A stretch of DNA of 64,000 bases from NCBI GenBank assembly GCA_002049455.2, contig KV919095.1, forward strand, positions 1-64,000, written 5' to 3'. Made by a program: the position numbers and the translations under genes. Under the pieces are notes generated by a model that was not told the origin of the DNA, ran no database searches, and was given only the letters and a program-made list of their open reading frames with translations. The DNA is from Porphyra umbilicalis. Taxonomy: Eukaryota > Rhodophyta > Bangiophyceae > Bangiales > Bangiaceae. Positions 42,559-55,863 of this stretch are shown here, piece after piece. Position 1 is the first letter of the stretch; the number at the start of each line of letters is the position of its first letter.

Positions 42559-45500
42559 AGGCGGCGCCCAGCGGGCGGCGAGACGAACGTCTCGCTGAGA
42601 CGACCGTGTCGCCGCCCGTTGAGCACCGCCTGCATTGGGTCGGGGGCGGCGTCGTAGGTGGAGGTGGTCCACAGCGCCGTGAGGAAGAAGATGGCGGGGG
42701 TGGCGACGGCCTCGCCGCCAGCTGGGCGCCGCCTGTGTGGCGGCGGCAACGGCGGCGGTGGCGGCGGCGGTGGTAGTGGAGGTGCTCTGCTCCGCCGCGA
42801 CGGCGGGACCGTCGTCGCGCCGACGCGGGATAGCTGAGCAACTCCACCACCACCGCCGCCGTCACCGCCGCCGTCGCTGCCGACATACGGGCGGCGCTCA
42901 TCTGGCAGCGCGGCAGTCGGCACCCTCAGCATCCTTGCCGGCGACGGCGGCGCTGACGGCGGCGGTGGTGGTGGACGGTCTCTGCTCCGCCGCGACGACA
43001 GGGCCGTCGCCGCGCCGTCGCGGGGGAGCAGACCAACTCCACCACCACCGCCGCCGCCACCGCCGACGCCGCCGCCGGCACGAAGGCGACGCACAGTGAA
43101 CGGCGACACAGCAGCGACAGTGCCACCATCGTGGCGGAGCGGATTGGAGGCGGCCCACTGCGCCGTGAAGTCGAGGATGGTGGAGGTGGCGACGGCCCTG
43201 CCGCCACCTAGGTGCCGCCTGTGTGGCGGCGGCGACGGCGGCGGTGACGGCGCAACCAGCAAAGCCCGCAACCAGCAACCCGCAACCAGCAACCCGCAAC
43301 CAGAAACAGGCATCCAGTCACAGGCAACCAGAAAGTTCCACGTCAACCCATCATCCATCAACCGAAAATGAGCAACAAGCAAGCACAACGTACATCGCAC
43401 GCCAATCACCAAACAGTGGTCAGTATCCATCAACCGAAAATGAGCAACAAGCAAGCACAAAGCACATCGTCCGCCAATCACCAAACAGTGGTCAGTATCC
43501 ATCAACCGAAAATGAACAACACGCAAGCACAAAGTACATCGCCCGCCAATCACCAAACAGTGGTCAGTATCCATCAACCGAAAATGATCAACACGCAAGC
43601 ACAAAGCACATCGTCCGCCAATCAGCAAGCAGTGGTTAGTACTTCCGCGCCCAAAGCCGCGCGAGACACCGCGGCCACCCCACTTGGCCGGGCGGCGCCT
43701 GCAGCGGCCGTCTCTCCTCCGCCACCGCCGCCGCCGACGGCACGCTCGCCGCCGTTGCAACCACTCCCACCCCCCCCCCCCCTCACCGCCACCCCCACCC
43801 CCGCCCTCACCACCACCCCCACCCCCCCCATCACCGCCACCCCCACGCCCGCTGTCATCGCCACCGCCGCCATCGCGGCGGCCGCCACTGCCGCTGCGAC
43901 CGCCACGCCCCCACCGGCCAGCGCCACACGCCGCCGCCGACGCCGTAGAGGCGGCGCCCAGCGGGCGGCGAGACGAACGTCTCGCTGAGACGACCGTGTC
44001 GCCGCCCGTTGAGCACCGCCTGCATTGGGTCGGGGGCGGCGTCGTAGGTGGAGGTGGTCCACAGCGCCGTGAGGAAGAAGATGGAGGGGGTGGCGACGGC
44101 CTCGCCGCCAGCTGGGCGCCGCCTGTGTGGCGGCGGCAACGGCGGCGGTGGCGGCGGCGGTGGTAGTGGAGGTGCTCTGCTCCGCCGCGACGACAGGGCC
44201 GTCGCCGCGCCGTCGCGGGGGAGCAGACCAACTCCACCACCACCGCCGCCGCCACCGCCGACGCCGCCGCCGGCACGAAGGCGACGCTCAGTGAACGGCG
44301 ACACAGCAGCAACAGTGCCACCATCGTGGCGGAGCGGATTGGAGGCGGCCCACTGCGCCGTGAAGTCGAGGATGGTGGAGGTGGCGACGGCCCTGCCGCC
44401 ACCTAGGTGCCGCCTGTGTGGCGGCGGCGACGGCGGCGGTGACGGCGCAACCAGCAAAGCCCGCAACCAGCAACCCGCAACCAGCAACCCGCAACCAGAA
44501 ACAGGCATCCAGTCACAGGCAACCAGAAAGTTCCACGTCAACCCATCATCCATCAACCGAAAATGAGCAACAAGCAAGCACAACGTACATCGTCCGCCAA
44601 TCAGCAAAGAGTGGTCCGTATCCATCAACCGAAAATGAGCAACAAGCAAGCACAAAGTACATCGCCCGCCAATCACCAAACAGTGGTCAGTATTCATCAA
44701 CCGAAAATGAGCAACAAGCAAGCACAACGTACATCGTCCGCCAATCACCAAACAGTGGTCAGTATCCATCAACCGAAAATGAGCAACACGCAAGCACAAA
44801 GTACATCGCCCGCCAATCACCAAACAGTGGTCAGTATCCATCAACCGAAAATGAGCAACACGCAAGCACAAAGCACATCGTCCGCCAATCAGCAAGCAGT
44901 GGTTAGTACTTCCGCGCCCAAAGCCGCGCGAGACACCGCGGCCACCCCACTTGGCCGGGCGGCGCCTGCAGCGGCCGTCTCTCCTCCGCCACCGCCGCCG
45001 CCGACGGCACGCTCGCCGCCGTTGCAACCACTCCCACCCCCCCCCCCCCTCACCGCCACCCCCACCCCCGCCCTCACCACCACCCCCACCCCCCCCATCA
45101 CCGCCACCCCCACGCCCGCTGTCACCGCCACCGCCGCCATCGCGGCGGCCGCCACTGCCGCTGCGACCGCCACGCCCCCACCGGCCAGCGCCACACGCCG
45201 CCGCCGACGCCGTAGAGGCGGCGCCCAGCGGGCGGCGAGACGAACGTCTCGCTGAGACGACTGTGTCGCCGCCCGTTGAGCACCGCCTGCATTGGGTCGG
45301 GGGCGGCGTCGTAGGTGGAGGTGGTCCACAGCGCCGTGAGGAAGAAGATGGAGGGGGTGGCGACGGCCTCGCCGCCAGCTGGGCGCCGCCTGTGTGGCGG
45401 CGGCAACGGCGGCGGTGGCGGCGGCGGTGGTAGTGGAGGTGCTCTGCTCCGCCGCGACGACAGGGCCGTCGCCGCGCCGTCGCGGGGGAGCAGACCAACT

Positions 45501-46874
45501 CCACCACCACCGCCGCCGCCACCGCCGACGCCGCCGCCGGCACGAAGGCGACGCTCAGTGAACGGCGACACAGCAGCAACAGTGCCACCATCGTGGCGGA
45601 GCGGATTGGAGGCGGCCCACTGCGCCGTGAAGTCGAGGATGGTGGAGGTGGCGACGGCCCTGCCGCCACCTAGGTGCCGCCTGTGTGGCGGCGGCGACGG
45701 CGGCGGTGACGGCGCAACCAGCAAAGCCCGCAACCAGCAACCCGCAACCAGCAACCCGCAACCAGAAACAGGCATCCAGTCACAGGCAACCAGAAAGTTC
45801 CACGTCAACCCATCATCCATCAACCGAAAATGAGCAACAAGCAAGCACAACGTACATCGTCCGCCAATCAGCAAAGAGTGGTCCGTATCCATCAACCGAA
45901 AATGAGCAACAAGCAAGCACAAAGTACATCGCCCGCCAATCACCAAACAGTGGTCAGTATCCATCAACCGAAAATGAGCAACACGCAAGCACAAAGCACA
46001 TCGTCCGCCAATCAGCAAGCAGTGGTTAGTACTTCCGCGCCCAAAGCCGCGCGAGACACCGCGGCCACCCCACTTGGCCGGGCGGCGCCTGCAGCGGCCG
46101 TCTCTCCTCCGCCACCGCCGCCGCCGACGGCACGCTCGCCGCCGTTGCAACCACTCCCACCCCCCCCCCCCCTCACCGCCACCCCCACCCCCGCCCTCAC
46201 CACCACCCCCACCCCCCCCATCACCGCCACCCCCACGCCCGCTGTCACCGCCACCGCCGCCATCGCGGCGGCCGCCACTGCCGCTGCGACCGCCACGCCC
46301 CCACCGGCCAGCGCCACACGCCGCCGCCGACGCCGTAGAGGCGGCGCCCAGCGGGCGGCGAGACGAACGTCTCGCTGAGACGACCGTGTCGCCGCCCGTT
46401 GAGCACCGCCTGCATTGGGTCGGGGGCGGCGTCGTAGGTGGAGGTGGTCCACAGCGCCGTGAGGAAGAAGATGGAGGGGGTGGCGACGGCCTCGCCGCCA
46501 GCTGGGCGCCGCCTGTGTGGCGGCGGCAACGGCGGCGGTGGCGGCGGCGGTGGTAGTGGAGGTGCTCTGCTCCGCCGCGACGACAGGGCCGTCGCCGCGC
46601 CGTCGCGGGGGAGCAGACCAACTCCACCACCACCGCCGCCGCCACCGCCGACGCCGCCGCCGGCACGAAGGCGACGCTCAGTGAACGGCGACACAGCAGC
46701 AACAGTGCCACCATCGTGGCGGAGCGGATTGGAGGCGGCCCACTGCGCCGTGAAGTCGAGGATGGTGGAGGTGGCGACGGCCCTGCCGCCACCTAGGTGC
46801 CGCCTGTGTGGCGGCGGCGACGGCGGCGGTGACGGCGCAACCAGCAAAGCCCGCAACCAGCAACCCGCAACCAG

Positions 46875-48696
46875 CACAGCGCGTTGATGAAATCTCGTGT
46901 CAGGTTCCAAGGTATCTGCAACAAGGCCGAACCGTATTGCTGCTCGACCCCTTTGCGTTCAGAGAGAGATCGAAAATGAGTACATAACTCCTCTTTGCCC
47001 AATCTTTAAGGAGAAGTTCACATCCTTCGAGACATATGTTGCGAGACTCGCCGCAATGATCCCTCGGAGGTCTCGGGGAAGAAGTGGAGCAAGACCCTGA
47101 CGGAGGAAAGGATGTGACACCGGCCAGCATTGAGGATACATGCCAAAGATGCATTGAAAGACACGGTCGCTTTATTGTTGCTCGGCGCGGGCACGGGTGG
47201 CAGAGCAGACACGAAATCGATAAGAAAGCCACGGTGTGCTACAGAGTCACGCAGACATGTAGCTAACTGCACACAGCCGCAAACTCTGACAGAGCTACAG
47301 GCCACCGGACAACAGCAAGCTCACCATGTCAGCGACTCGCGGACACCACGCATGCATGTGCGTATGACACAAGTTACTCGACTTCGATGTCAGCAACACC
47401 CATTGGTTTGCAAAGAAACAGAAGCCAAGAAAGAGGAAGCCATCGCACATATGCATGGTAAGGATACATGGGGGACGGGCGAGCGAACACGAAAAAGAAG
47501 TACGTGGTCAGTTCATCCAACCCATCCACCACCCACCCACCGCGCGCGTCACACTATCCACACTGCGCCAGTGTGGATCCCCACCCAATCGCCACCACCA
47601 CTAGTCCAGCGACTGCAAACGTCGTCCGGCCCGTCGTAGAGTGACTCCCCCCCGCCCCCGTGCGAGCTGGAGAGAATGCGTGGGATGGAGGGGATGCAGA
47701 TAAGAATACGACAGGAACGAGGGCGGTCGGCAGGAGGGTGGGCGGGGCGATCGAACAGAGGGTGGCCGGGGCTTCCGGCCAGGAGGGTGGGTGGGGCGGT
47801 CGACCAGAGGGTGGGCGGGGCGGTCCGCCAGGAGGGTGGGCCGAGCGGTCGGCCAGGAGAGCGAGCGGGGATGTTGGCAGCACTTGTGCACTTGGGCGGC
47901 AGCCAGGAGCGGGGCTGGGGGCAGCATGGCAGTCACCTGCACACATGCCGAGGGCGCGCATTGGCGCCGCCCAGCACTTCGAATTATTACTAATCGCCCC
48001 GCTATCCCCAAGCACAAGGCTTGACGTTTTCCAGCCCGCTGGTTGGCTGCCCGGTTGACCGGGGGCGCATCCTGGGTCCCCATTGGTAGCAGACTATCAT
48101 GCCAACAGGTACTGAACAAAGTCTGGCTGACACAAGCTACGACGGTGAGGCGTCCGAGCAGAGGTCTCCATGTGCCCGCAAGAATGCATACTGTGTACGC
48201 CAAGTCTGCCTTGAACTGGGTGTGAAGGGTGCCGTTTGATCGCGCAAGGAGGACCTGCCCCATGACCCTGCCAGAGCTCTGCACGGCAATGCCAGCAGCC
48301 GTCCCACTCTAGCGACACCGTTTGCGCCCCCATCCTCCCCGACCCCCTCGGCATGTATGTGCAGCCCCCCTCGCCCCCCCCCCCCTGCCAGCAGGAGAAA
48401 GGAGTGGGAGAGGACAGGAAAGGAGGCAAGCACAAGTGTCCGTGGTTGGGCGGTGCCCGCAGCTATTGGGAGTAGACGAGTACGCACATGGGTAGGGGTG
48501 ACCAGGTGGGTGGGGTAAGAAGGTCTCTGGGGGTGTCAGAAAGCCTTCTCAGACAGAGCCTTTTAGAGATCGACACAGCGACATTTGCGAGGATGGTGTC
48601 ACGAGGTTTGCTGCATGGAAAAACATTTCTCTCACGACCTCTCACGGTTCGCATATATTTTAAGTTCTCCGTGACCCAATTTGACAACGTGCTGTG
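46875..48696. mobile_element. 1.82-kb insertion with CACAGC terminal inverted repeats in a satellite monomer
   Basis: The left end reads CACAGCGCGTTG; the right end, reverse-complemented, reads CACAGCACGTTG (11 of 12 identical) with weaker similarity beyond. The monomer sequence ...CCAG is interrupted after AG and resumes with AGCAACCCGC, so AG is duplicated. Removing the insert gives a monomer of ~1338 bp, as expected for six 72-bp units. Inside are short frames on both strands and a GC-rich minisatellite. No transposase is recognisable, so it is a non-autonomous DNA transposon of uncertain superfamily. Confidence 0.75.
47723..47870. repeat. ~25-bp minisatellite inside the insertion
   Basis: About six imperfect units of GCGGTCGGCCAGGAGGGTGGGCGG type. 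Confidence 0.8.
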
Positions 48697-48776
48697 AGCA
48701 ACCCGCAACCAGAAACAGGCATCCAGTCACAGGCAACCAGAAAGTTCCACGTCAACCCATCATCCATCAACCGAAA

Positions 48777-49190
48777 ATGAGCAACAAGCAAGCACAACGT
48801 ACATCGTCCGCCAATCAGCAAAGAGTGGTCCGTATCCATCAACCGAAAATGAGCAACAAGCAAGCACAAAGTACATCGCCCGCCAATCAGCAAAGAGTGG
48901 TCCGTATCCATCAACCGAAAATGAGCAACAAGCAAGCACAAAGTACATCGCCCGCCAATCACCCAACAGTGGTCAGTATCCATCAACCGAAAATGAGCAA
49001 CAAGCAAGCACAAAGCACATCGCACGCCAATCACCAAACAGTGGTCAGTATCCATCAACCGAAAATGAGCAACACGCAAGCACAAAGTACATCGCCCGCC
49101 AATCACCAAACAGTGGTCAGTATCCATCAACCGAAAATGAGCAACACGCAAGCACAAAGCACATCGTCCGCCAATCAGCAAGCAGTGGTT
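48777..49190. repeat. 72-bp VNTR, longest array (six units)
   Basis: Units of 72 bp start ATGAGCAACAAGCAAGC or ATGAGCAACACGCAAGC and end CATCAACCGAAA; the last is partial. Similar runs sit in every monomer: about 31175 (3 units), 32329, 33555, 34780, 36006 and 37232 (4 each), 42121 (2), 43368 (4), 44563 (5), 45830 (3), 50115, 51383 and 52650 (5 each) and 53917 (3). The unit is 24 codons and open in two plus frames and one minus frame, giving long artefactual repeat proteins. Confidence 0.95.
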
Positions 49191-52100
49191 AGTACTTCCG
49201 CGCCCAAAGCCGCGCGAGACACCGCGGCCACCCCACTTGGCCGGGCGGCGCCTGCAGCGGCCGTCTCTCCTCCGCCACCGCCGCCGCCGACGGCACGCTC
49301 GCCGCCGTTGCAACCACTCCCACCCCCCCCCCCCCTCACCGCCACCCCCACCCCCGCCCTCACCACCACCCCCACCCCCCCATCACCGCCACCCCCACGC
49401 CCGCTGTCATCGCCACCGCCGCCATCGCGGCGGCCGCCACTGCCGCTGCGACCGCCACGCCCCCACCGGCCAGCGCCACACGCCGCCGCCGACGCCGTAG
49501 AGGCGGCGCCCAGCGGGCGGCGAGACGAACGTCTCGCTGAGACGACCGTGTCGCCGCCCGTTGAGCACCGCCTGCATTGGGTCGGGGGCGGCGTCGTAGG
49601 TGGAGGTGGTCCACAGCGCCGTGAGGAAGAAGATGGCGGGGGTGGCGACGGCCTCGCCGCCAGCTGGGCGCCGCCTGTGTGGCGGCGGCAACGGCGGCGG
49701 TGGCGGCGGCGGTGGTAGTGGAGGTGCTCTGCTCCGCCGCGACGACAGGGCCGTCGCCGCGCCGTCGCGGGGGAGCAGACCAACTCCACCACCACCGCCG
49801 CCGCCACCGCCGACGCCGCCGCCGGCACGAAGGCGACGCTCAGTGAACGGCGACACAGCAGCAACAGTGCCACCATCGTGGCGGAGCGGATTGGAGGCGG
49901 CCCACTGCGCCGTGAAGTCGAGGATGGTGGAGGTGGCGACGGCCCTGCCGCCACCTAGGTGCCGCCTGTGTGGCGGCGGCGACGGCGGCGGTGACGGCGC
50001 AACCAGCAAAGCCCGCAACCAGCAACCCGCAACCAGCAACCCGCAACCAGAAACAGGCATCCAGTCACAGGCAACCAGAAAGTTCCACGTCAACCCATCA
50101 TCCATCAACCGAAAATGAGCAACAAGCAAGCACAACGTACATCGTCCGCCAATCAGCAAAGAGTGGTCCGTATCCATCAACCGAAAATGAGCAACAAGCA
50201 AGCACAAAGTACATCGCCCGCCAATCACCAAACAGTGGTCAGTATCCATCAACCGAAAATGAGCAACAAGCAAGCACAAAGTACATCGCCCGCCAATCAC
50301 CCAACAGTGGTCAGTATCCATCAACCGAAAATGAGCAACAAGCAAGCACAAAGCACATCGCACGCCAATCACCAAACAGTGGTCAGTATCCATCAACCGA
50401 AAATGAGCAACACGCAAGCACAAAGCACATCGTCCGCCAATCAGCAAGCAGTGGTTAGTACTTCCGCGCCCAAAGCCGCGCGAGACACCGCGGCCACCCC
50501 ACTTGGCCGGGCGGCGCCTGCAGCGGCCGTCTCTCCTCCGCCACCGCCGCCGCCGACGGCACGCTCGCCGCCGTTGCAACCACTCCCACCCCCCCCCCCC
50601 CCTCACCGCCACCCCCACCCCCGCCCTCACCACCACCCCCACCCCCCCCATCACCGCCACCCCCACGCCCGCTGTCACCGCCACCGCCGCCATCGCGGCG
50701 GCCGCCACTGCCGCTGCGACCGCCACGCCCCCACCGGCCAGCGCCACACGCCGCCGCCGACGCCGTAGAGGCGGCGCCCAGCGGGCGGCGAGACGAACGT
50801 CTCGCTGAGACGACCGTGTCGCCGCCCGTTGAGCACCGCCTGCATTGGGTCGGGGGCGGCGTCGTAGGTGGAGGTGGTCCACAGCGCCGTGAGGAAGAAG
50901 ATGGCGGGGGTGGCGACGGCCTCGCCGCCAGCTGGGCGCCGCCTGTGTGGCGGCGGCAACGGCGGCGGTGGCGGCGGCGGTGGTAGTGGAGGTGCTCTGC
51001 TCCGCCGCGACGACAGGGCCGTCGCCGCGCTGTCGCGGGGGAGCAGACCAACTCCACCACCACCGCCGCCGCCACCGCCGACGCCGCCGCCGGCACGAAG
51101 GCGACGCTCAGTGAACGGCGACACAGCAGCAACAGTGCCACCATCGTGGCGGAGCGGATTGGAGGCGGCCCACTGCGCCGTGAAGTCGAGGATGGTGGAG
51201 GTGGCGACGGCCCTGCCGCCACCTAGGTGCCGCCTGTGTGGCGGCGGCGACGGCGGCGGTGACGGCGCAACCAGCAAAGCCCGCAACCAGCAACCCGCAA
51301 CCAGCAACCCGCAACCAGAAACAGGCATCCAGTCACAGGCAACCAGAAAGTTCCACGTCAACCCATCATCCATCAACCGAAAATGAGCAACAAGCAAGCA
51401 CAACGTACATCGTCCGCCAATCAGCAAAGAGTGGTCCGTATCCATCAACCGAAAATGAGCAACAAGCAAGCACAAAGTACATCGCCCGCCAATCACCAAA
51501 CAGTGGTCAGTATCCATCAACCGAAAATGAGCAACAAGCAAGCACAAAGTACATCGCCCGCCAATCACCCAACAGTGGTCAGTATCCATCAACCGAAAAT
51601 GAGCAACAAGCAAGCACAAAGCACATCGCACGCCAATCACCAAACAGTGGTCAGTATCCATCAACCGAAAATGAGCAACACGCAAGCACAAAGCACATCG
51701 TCCGCCAATCAGCAAGCAGTGGTTAGTACTTCCGCGCCCAAAGCCGCGCGAGACACCGCGGCCACCCCACTTGGCCGGGCGGCGCCTGCAGCGGCCGTCT
51801 CTCCTCCGCCACCGCCGCCGCCGACGGCACGCTCGCCGCCGTTGCAACCACTCCCACCCCCCCCCCCCCTCACCGCCACCCCCACCCCCGCCCTCACCAC
51901 CACCCCCACCCCCCCCATCACCGCCACCCCCACGCCCGCTGTCACCGCCACCGCCGCCATCGCGGCGGCCGCCACTGCCGCTGCGACCGCCACGCCCCCA
52001 CCGGCCAGCGCCACACGCCGCCGCCGACGCCGTAGAGGCGGCGCCCAGCGGGCGGCGAGACGAACGTCTCGCTGAGACGACCGTGTCGCCGCCCGTTGAG

Positions 52101-54273
52101 CACCGCCTGCATTGGGTCGGGGGCGGCGTCGTAGGTGGAGGTGGTCCACAGCGCCGTGAGGAAGAAGATGGCGGGGGTGGCGACGGCCTCGCCGCCAGCT
52201 GGGCGCCGCCTGTGTGGCGGCGGCAACGGCGGCGGTGGCGGCGGCGGTGGTAGTGGAGGTGCTCTGCTCCGCCGCGACGACAGGGCCGTCGCCGCGCTGT
52301 CGCGGGGGAGCAGACCAACTCCACCACCACCGCCGCCGCCACCGCCGACGCCGCCGCCGGCACGAAGGCGACGCTCAGTGAACGGCGACACAGCAGCAAC
52401 AGTGCCACCATCGTGGCGGAGCGGATTGGAGGCGGCCCACTGCGCCGTGAAGTCGAGGATGGTGGAGGTGGCGACGGCCCTGCCGCCACCTAGGTGCCGC
52501 CTGTGTGGCGGCGGCGACGGCGGCGGTGACGGCGCAACCAGCAAAGCCCGCAACCAGCAACCCGCAACCAGCAACCCGCAACCAGAAACAGGCATCCAGT
52601 CACAGGCAACCAGAAAGTTCCACGTCAACCCATCATCCATCAACCGAAAATGAGCAACAAGCAAGCACAACGTACATCGTCCGCCAATCAGCAAAGAGTG
52701 GTCCGTATCCATCAACCGAAAATGAGCAACAAGCAAGTACAACGTACATCGCACGCCAATCACCAAACAGTGGTCAGTATCCATCAACCGAAAATGAGCA
52801 ACAAGCAAGCACAAAGCACATCGCACGCCAATCACCAAACAGTGGTCAGTATCCATCAACCGAAAATGAGCAACACGCAAGCACAAAGTACATCGCCCGC
52901 CAATCACCAAACAGTGGTCAGTATCCATCAACCGAAAATGAGCAACACGCAAGCACAAAGCACATCGTCCGCCAATCAGCAAGCAGTGGTTAGTACTTCC
53001 GCGCCCAAAGCCGCGCGAGACACCGCGGCCACCCCACTTGGCCGGGCGGCGCCTGCAGCGGCCGTCTCTCCTCCGCCACCGCCGCCGCCGACGGCACGCT
53101 CGCCGCCGTTGCAACCACTCCCACCCCCCCCCCCCCTCACCGCCACCCCCACCCCCGCCCTCACCACCACCCCCACCCCCCCCATCACCGCCACCCCCAC
53201 GCCCGCTGTCACCGCCACCGCCGCCATCGCGGCGGCCGCCACTGCCGCTGCGACCGCCACGCCCCCACCGGCCAGCGCCACACGCCGCCGCCGACGCCGT
53301 AGAGGCGGCGCCCAGCGGGCGGCGAGACGAACGTCTCGCTGAGACGACCGTGTCGCCGCCCGTTGAGCACCGCCTGCATTGGGTCGGGGGCGGCGTCGTA
53401 GGTGGAGGTGGTCCACAGCGCCGTGAGGAAGAAGATGGCGGGGGTGGCGACGGCCTCGCCGCCAGCTGGGCGCCGCCTGTGTGGCGGCGGCAACGGCGGC
53501 GGTGGCGGCGGCGGTGGTAGTGGAGGTGCTCTGCTCCGCCGCGACGACAGGGCCGTCGCCGCGCCGTCGCGGGGGAGCAGACCAACTCCACCACCACCGC
53601 CGCCGCCACCGCCGACGCCGCCGCCGGCACGAAGGCGACGCTCAGTGAACGGCGACACAGCAGCAACAGTGCCACCATCGTGGCGGAGCGGATTGGAGGC
53701 GGCCCACTGCGCCGTGAAGTCGAGGATGGTGGAGGTGGCGACGGCCCTGCCGCCACCTAGGTGCCGCCTGTGTGGCGGCGGCGACGGCGGCGGTGACGGC
53801 GCAACCAGCAAAGCCCGCAACCAGCAACCCGCAACCAGCAACCCGCAACCAGAAACAGGCATCCAGTCACAGGCAACCAGAAAGTTCCACGTCAACCCAT
53901 CATCCATCAACCGAAAATGAGCAACAAGCAAGCACAACGTACATCGTCCGCCAATCAGCAAAGAGTGGTCCGTATCCATCAACCGAAAATGAGCAACAAG
54001 CAAGCACAAAGTACATCGCCCGCCAATCACCAAACAGTGGTCGCTATCCATCAACCGAAAATGAACAACACGCAAGCACAAAGCACATCGTCCGCCAATC
54101 AGCAAGCAGTGGTTAGTACTTCCGCGCCCAAAGCCGCCGCGGCCACCCCACTTGGCCGGGCGGCGCCTGCAGCGGCCGTCTCTCCTCCGCCACCGCCGCC
54201 GCCGACTGCACGCTCGCCGCCGTTGCAACCACTCCCACCCCCCCCCCCCCTCACCGCCACCCCCACCCCGCCC

Positions 54274-55863
54274 TCACCACCCCCCCACCCCCCCCATCAC
54301 CGCCACCCCCACGCCCGCTGTCACCGCCACCGCCGCCATCGCGGCGGCCGCCACTGCCGCTGCGACCGCCACGCCCCCACCGGCCAGCGCCACACGCCGC
54401 CGCCGACGCCGTAGAGGCGGCGCCCAGCGGGCGGCGAGACGAACGTCTCGCTGAGACGACCGTGTCGCCGCCCGTTGATCACACAGGCGACGCTGAGTGG
54501 GCGGCGACTTAAACACGACAGTGCCACCATCACGGGGGAGCGGGCCAGCTCCGCCGCCATCATAGCCCGTCACCGCTGCAGCCCGCGCGGGCACGGCAGC
54601 ACGAGCAACAGCAGCCATGCCGACACCAGCGATAGTCGACGCGGTCGACCATGGCCGCGCCCACGCCGCCAGATTCACCTCGACGCAGATGAACACGGCG
54701 ACCGCCGCAGCCACCACCGCCGCCGTCGCCACCTCCGTGGCGGGCGGCAGCAGCATCGGCGCTGGCGTCCGGGGCGGGTCGCCGTCTGCCACCGTGTGGG
54801 GCGCCGGACGAGCGGCGGGCGGGCGGCCAGCAGCGGGCGACCGCCCCGCCGTACGGCCCTCCACCGTATTGCCACACCGACGCGCCGCCGCAGCGCGCCG
54901 GTCGGCGGCGGCCATGGACGCGATGGCCGCCCGGCGCTCGGCCGCCGTGGCCACCCGCCGTGCCGTGGCCACCGGCTCCGCGGGCGGGCGCGCCGCCGAC
55001 ACGGGCCGACCCGCCTTCCGACCCGGCGGCCGACCCGCTACCGCCGTCGGGCGTGCGGCCGACGGGATGCCGCGACAAGCCGCCGCGGCGGCGCGGTCAG
55101 CGGCGGCGCGCGCCGCGACGGTCTCGCGGCGGTCCGCCGCCGTGGCCGAAGCGCGCCGCGTGGCCGCACCATCCGCCCGCCCGCCACCCCCGCCATGCGT
55201 CAAAGCCGCCCCCATTCGGAGGGGGGCGGCGCGACACGTGGCGCCGGCGCGCGTCGGCGGCGCGGCGCGGCCCGCCGCGCACCTTGCCGCCGTGCGCGCG
55301 GCGCGAGTGTCGGCCGCCTGCTGGCGCTCTGCAGCCGCGGCGGCAGCGCGGGCGGCCGCCGCCTCGCGGCGGTCGGCCGCCGCCCGCGCCGCCGCCGCCG
55401 CCCGCGCCGCGGCGGCGGCCACCGATCGGCGCGCCGCCTCGGCAGCGGCGGCAGCAGCGGCAGCGTCGGCGCGGCGGCGGTCGGCGGCGGCCTTGTCAGC
55501 CGCCGCCGCCCGTGCCGCCACCGCCGCCCGATGCGCGGCGGCGGCGGGGCCCGCCGCTGCCAGCCGGCGCGCGTCTGCCGACTGCGTCACCGCCGCCGAC
55601 GCCAGACTCCGTACAGGTCCCGGCCTTCCCCCACGCCCCGAATGCTTGACAGTCCTTGTTGTGGGTACACTCGCCGTCCCCACGACACCCTCGGTGGCGG
55701 TCCCCCTCCCCACCACAGCTACCGACGCCGCCCCCCCCACCACAGCCGCCCCCGCCCTTGACGCCGTGCGCCGCATGGAGGCCTCCCGCGCCGCGACAAC
55801 GGCGGCCCGCCCTGCCGCCGCCGCCGCCCGCCGCGCCCCGGCTACGTCCACTACCCCCCTCAT
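54274..55863 (-). CDS. Alanine-rich protein of block Y2, shorter copy
   Basis: Same start, promoter spacing and N-terminal sequence as the Y1 copy. Small length differences in the C-tract near 54260-54290 change the frame after GVAVMGGVGGW, so the protein ends at 529 residues. The agreement of the two copies up to the block boundary and divergence after it supports a true 3' end near the Y/array junction. Confidence 0.4.
   Translation of the reverse strand: MRGVVDVAGARRAAAAAGRAAVVAAREASMRRTASRAGAAVVGGAASVAVVGRGTATEGVVGTASVPTTRTVKHSGRGGRPGPVRSLASAAVTQSADARRLAAAGPAAAAHRAAVAARAAAADKAAADRRRADAAAAAAAAEAARRSVAAAAARAAAAARAAADRREAAAARAAAAAAERQQAADTRAARTAARCAAGRAAPPTRAGATCRAAPLRMGAALTHGGGGGRADGAATRRASATAADRRETVAARAAADRAAAAACRGIPSAARPTAVAGRPPGRKAGRPVSAARPPAEPVATARRVATAAERRAAIASMAAADRRAAAARRCGNTVEGRTAGRSPAAGRPPAARPAPHTVADGDPPRTPAPMLLPPATEVATAAVVAAAVAVFICVEVNLAAWARPWSTASTIAGVGMAAVARAAVPARAAAVTGYDGGGAGPLPRDGGTVVFKSPPTQRRLCDQRAATRSSQRDVRLAARWAPPLRRRRRRVALAGGGVAVAAAVAAAAMAAVAVTAGVGVAVMGGVGGW

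Larger units (their letters stand above)
42007..54433. repeat. Satellite array B, ~1267-bp monomers
   Basis: Monomer starts: 42007 (1247 bp), 43254 (1195), 44449 (1267), 45716 (1123), 46839 (interrupted by an insertion), 50001 (1268), 51269 (1267), 52536 (1267) and a partial one from 53803. Length changes are close to multiples of 72, matching VNTR unit number. B monomers carry a module absent from most A monomers (CTGCATTGGGTCGGGGGC...GAGGAAGAAGATGG) and lack one A module; the 42007 monomer has both. Confidence 0.95.

Noticed and set aside
42465-53756. Repeated 432-645-codon minus frames across the satellite arrays
   Set aside because: They are translations of the satellite monomer; they stop and start with monomer subtype and indels in C-runs, and the opposite strand is equally open.
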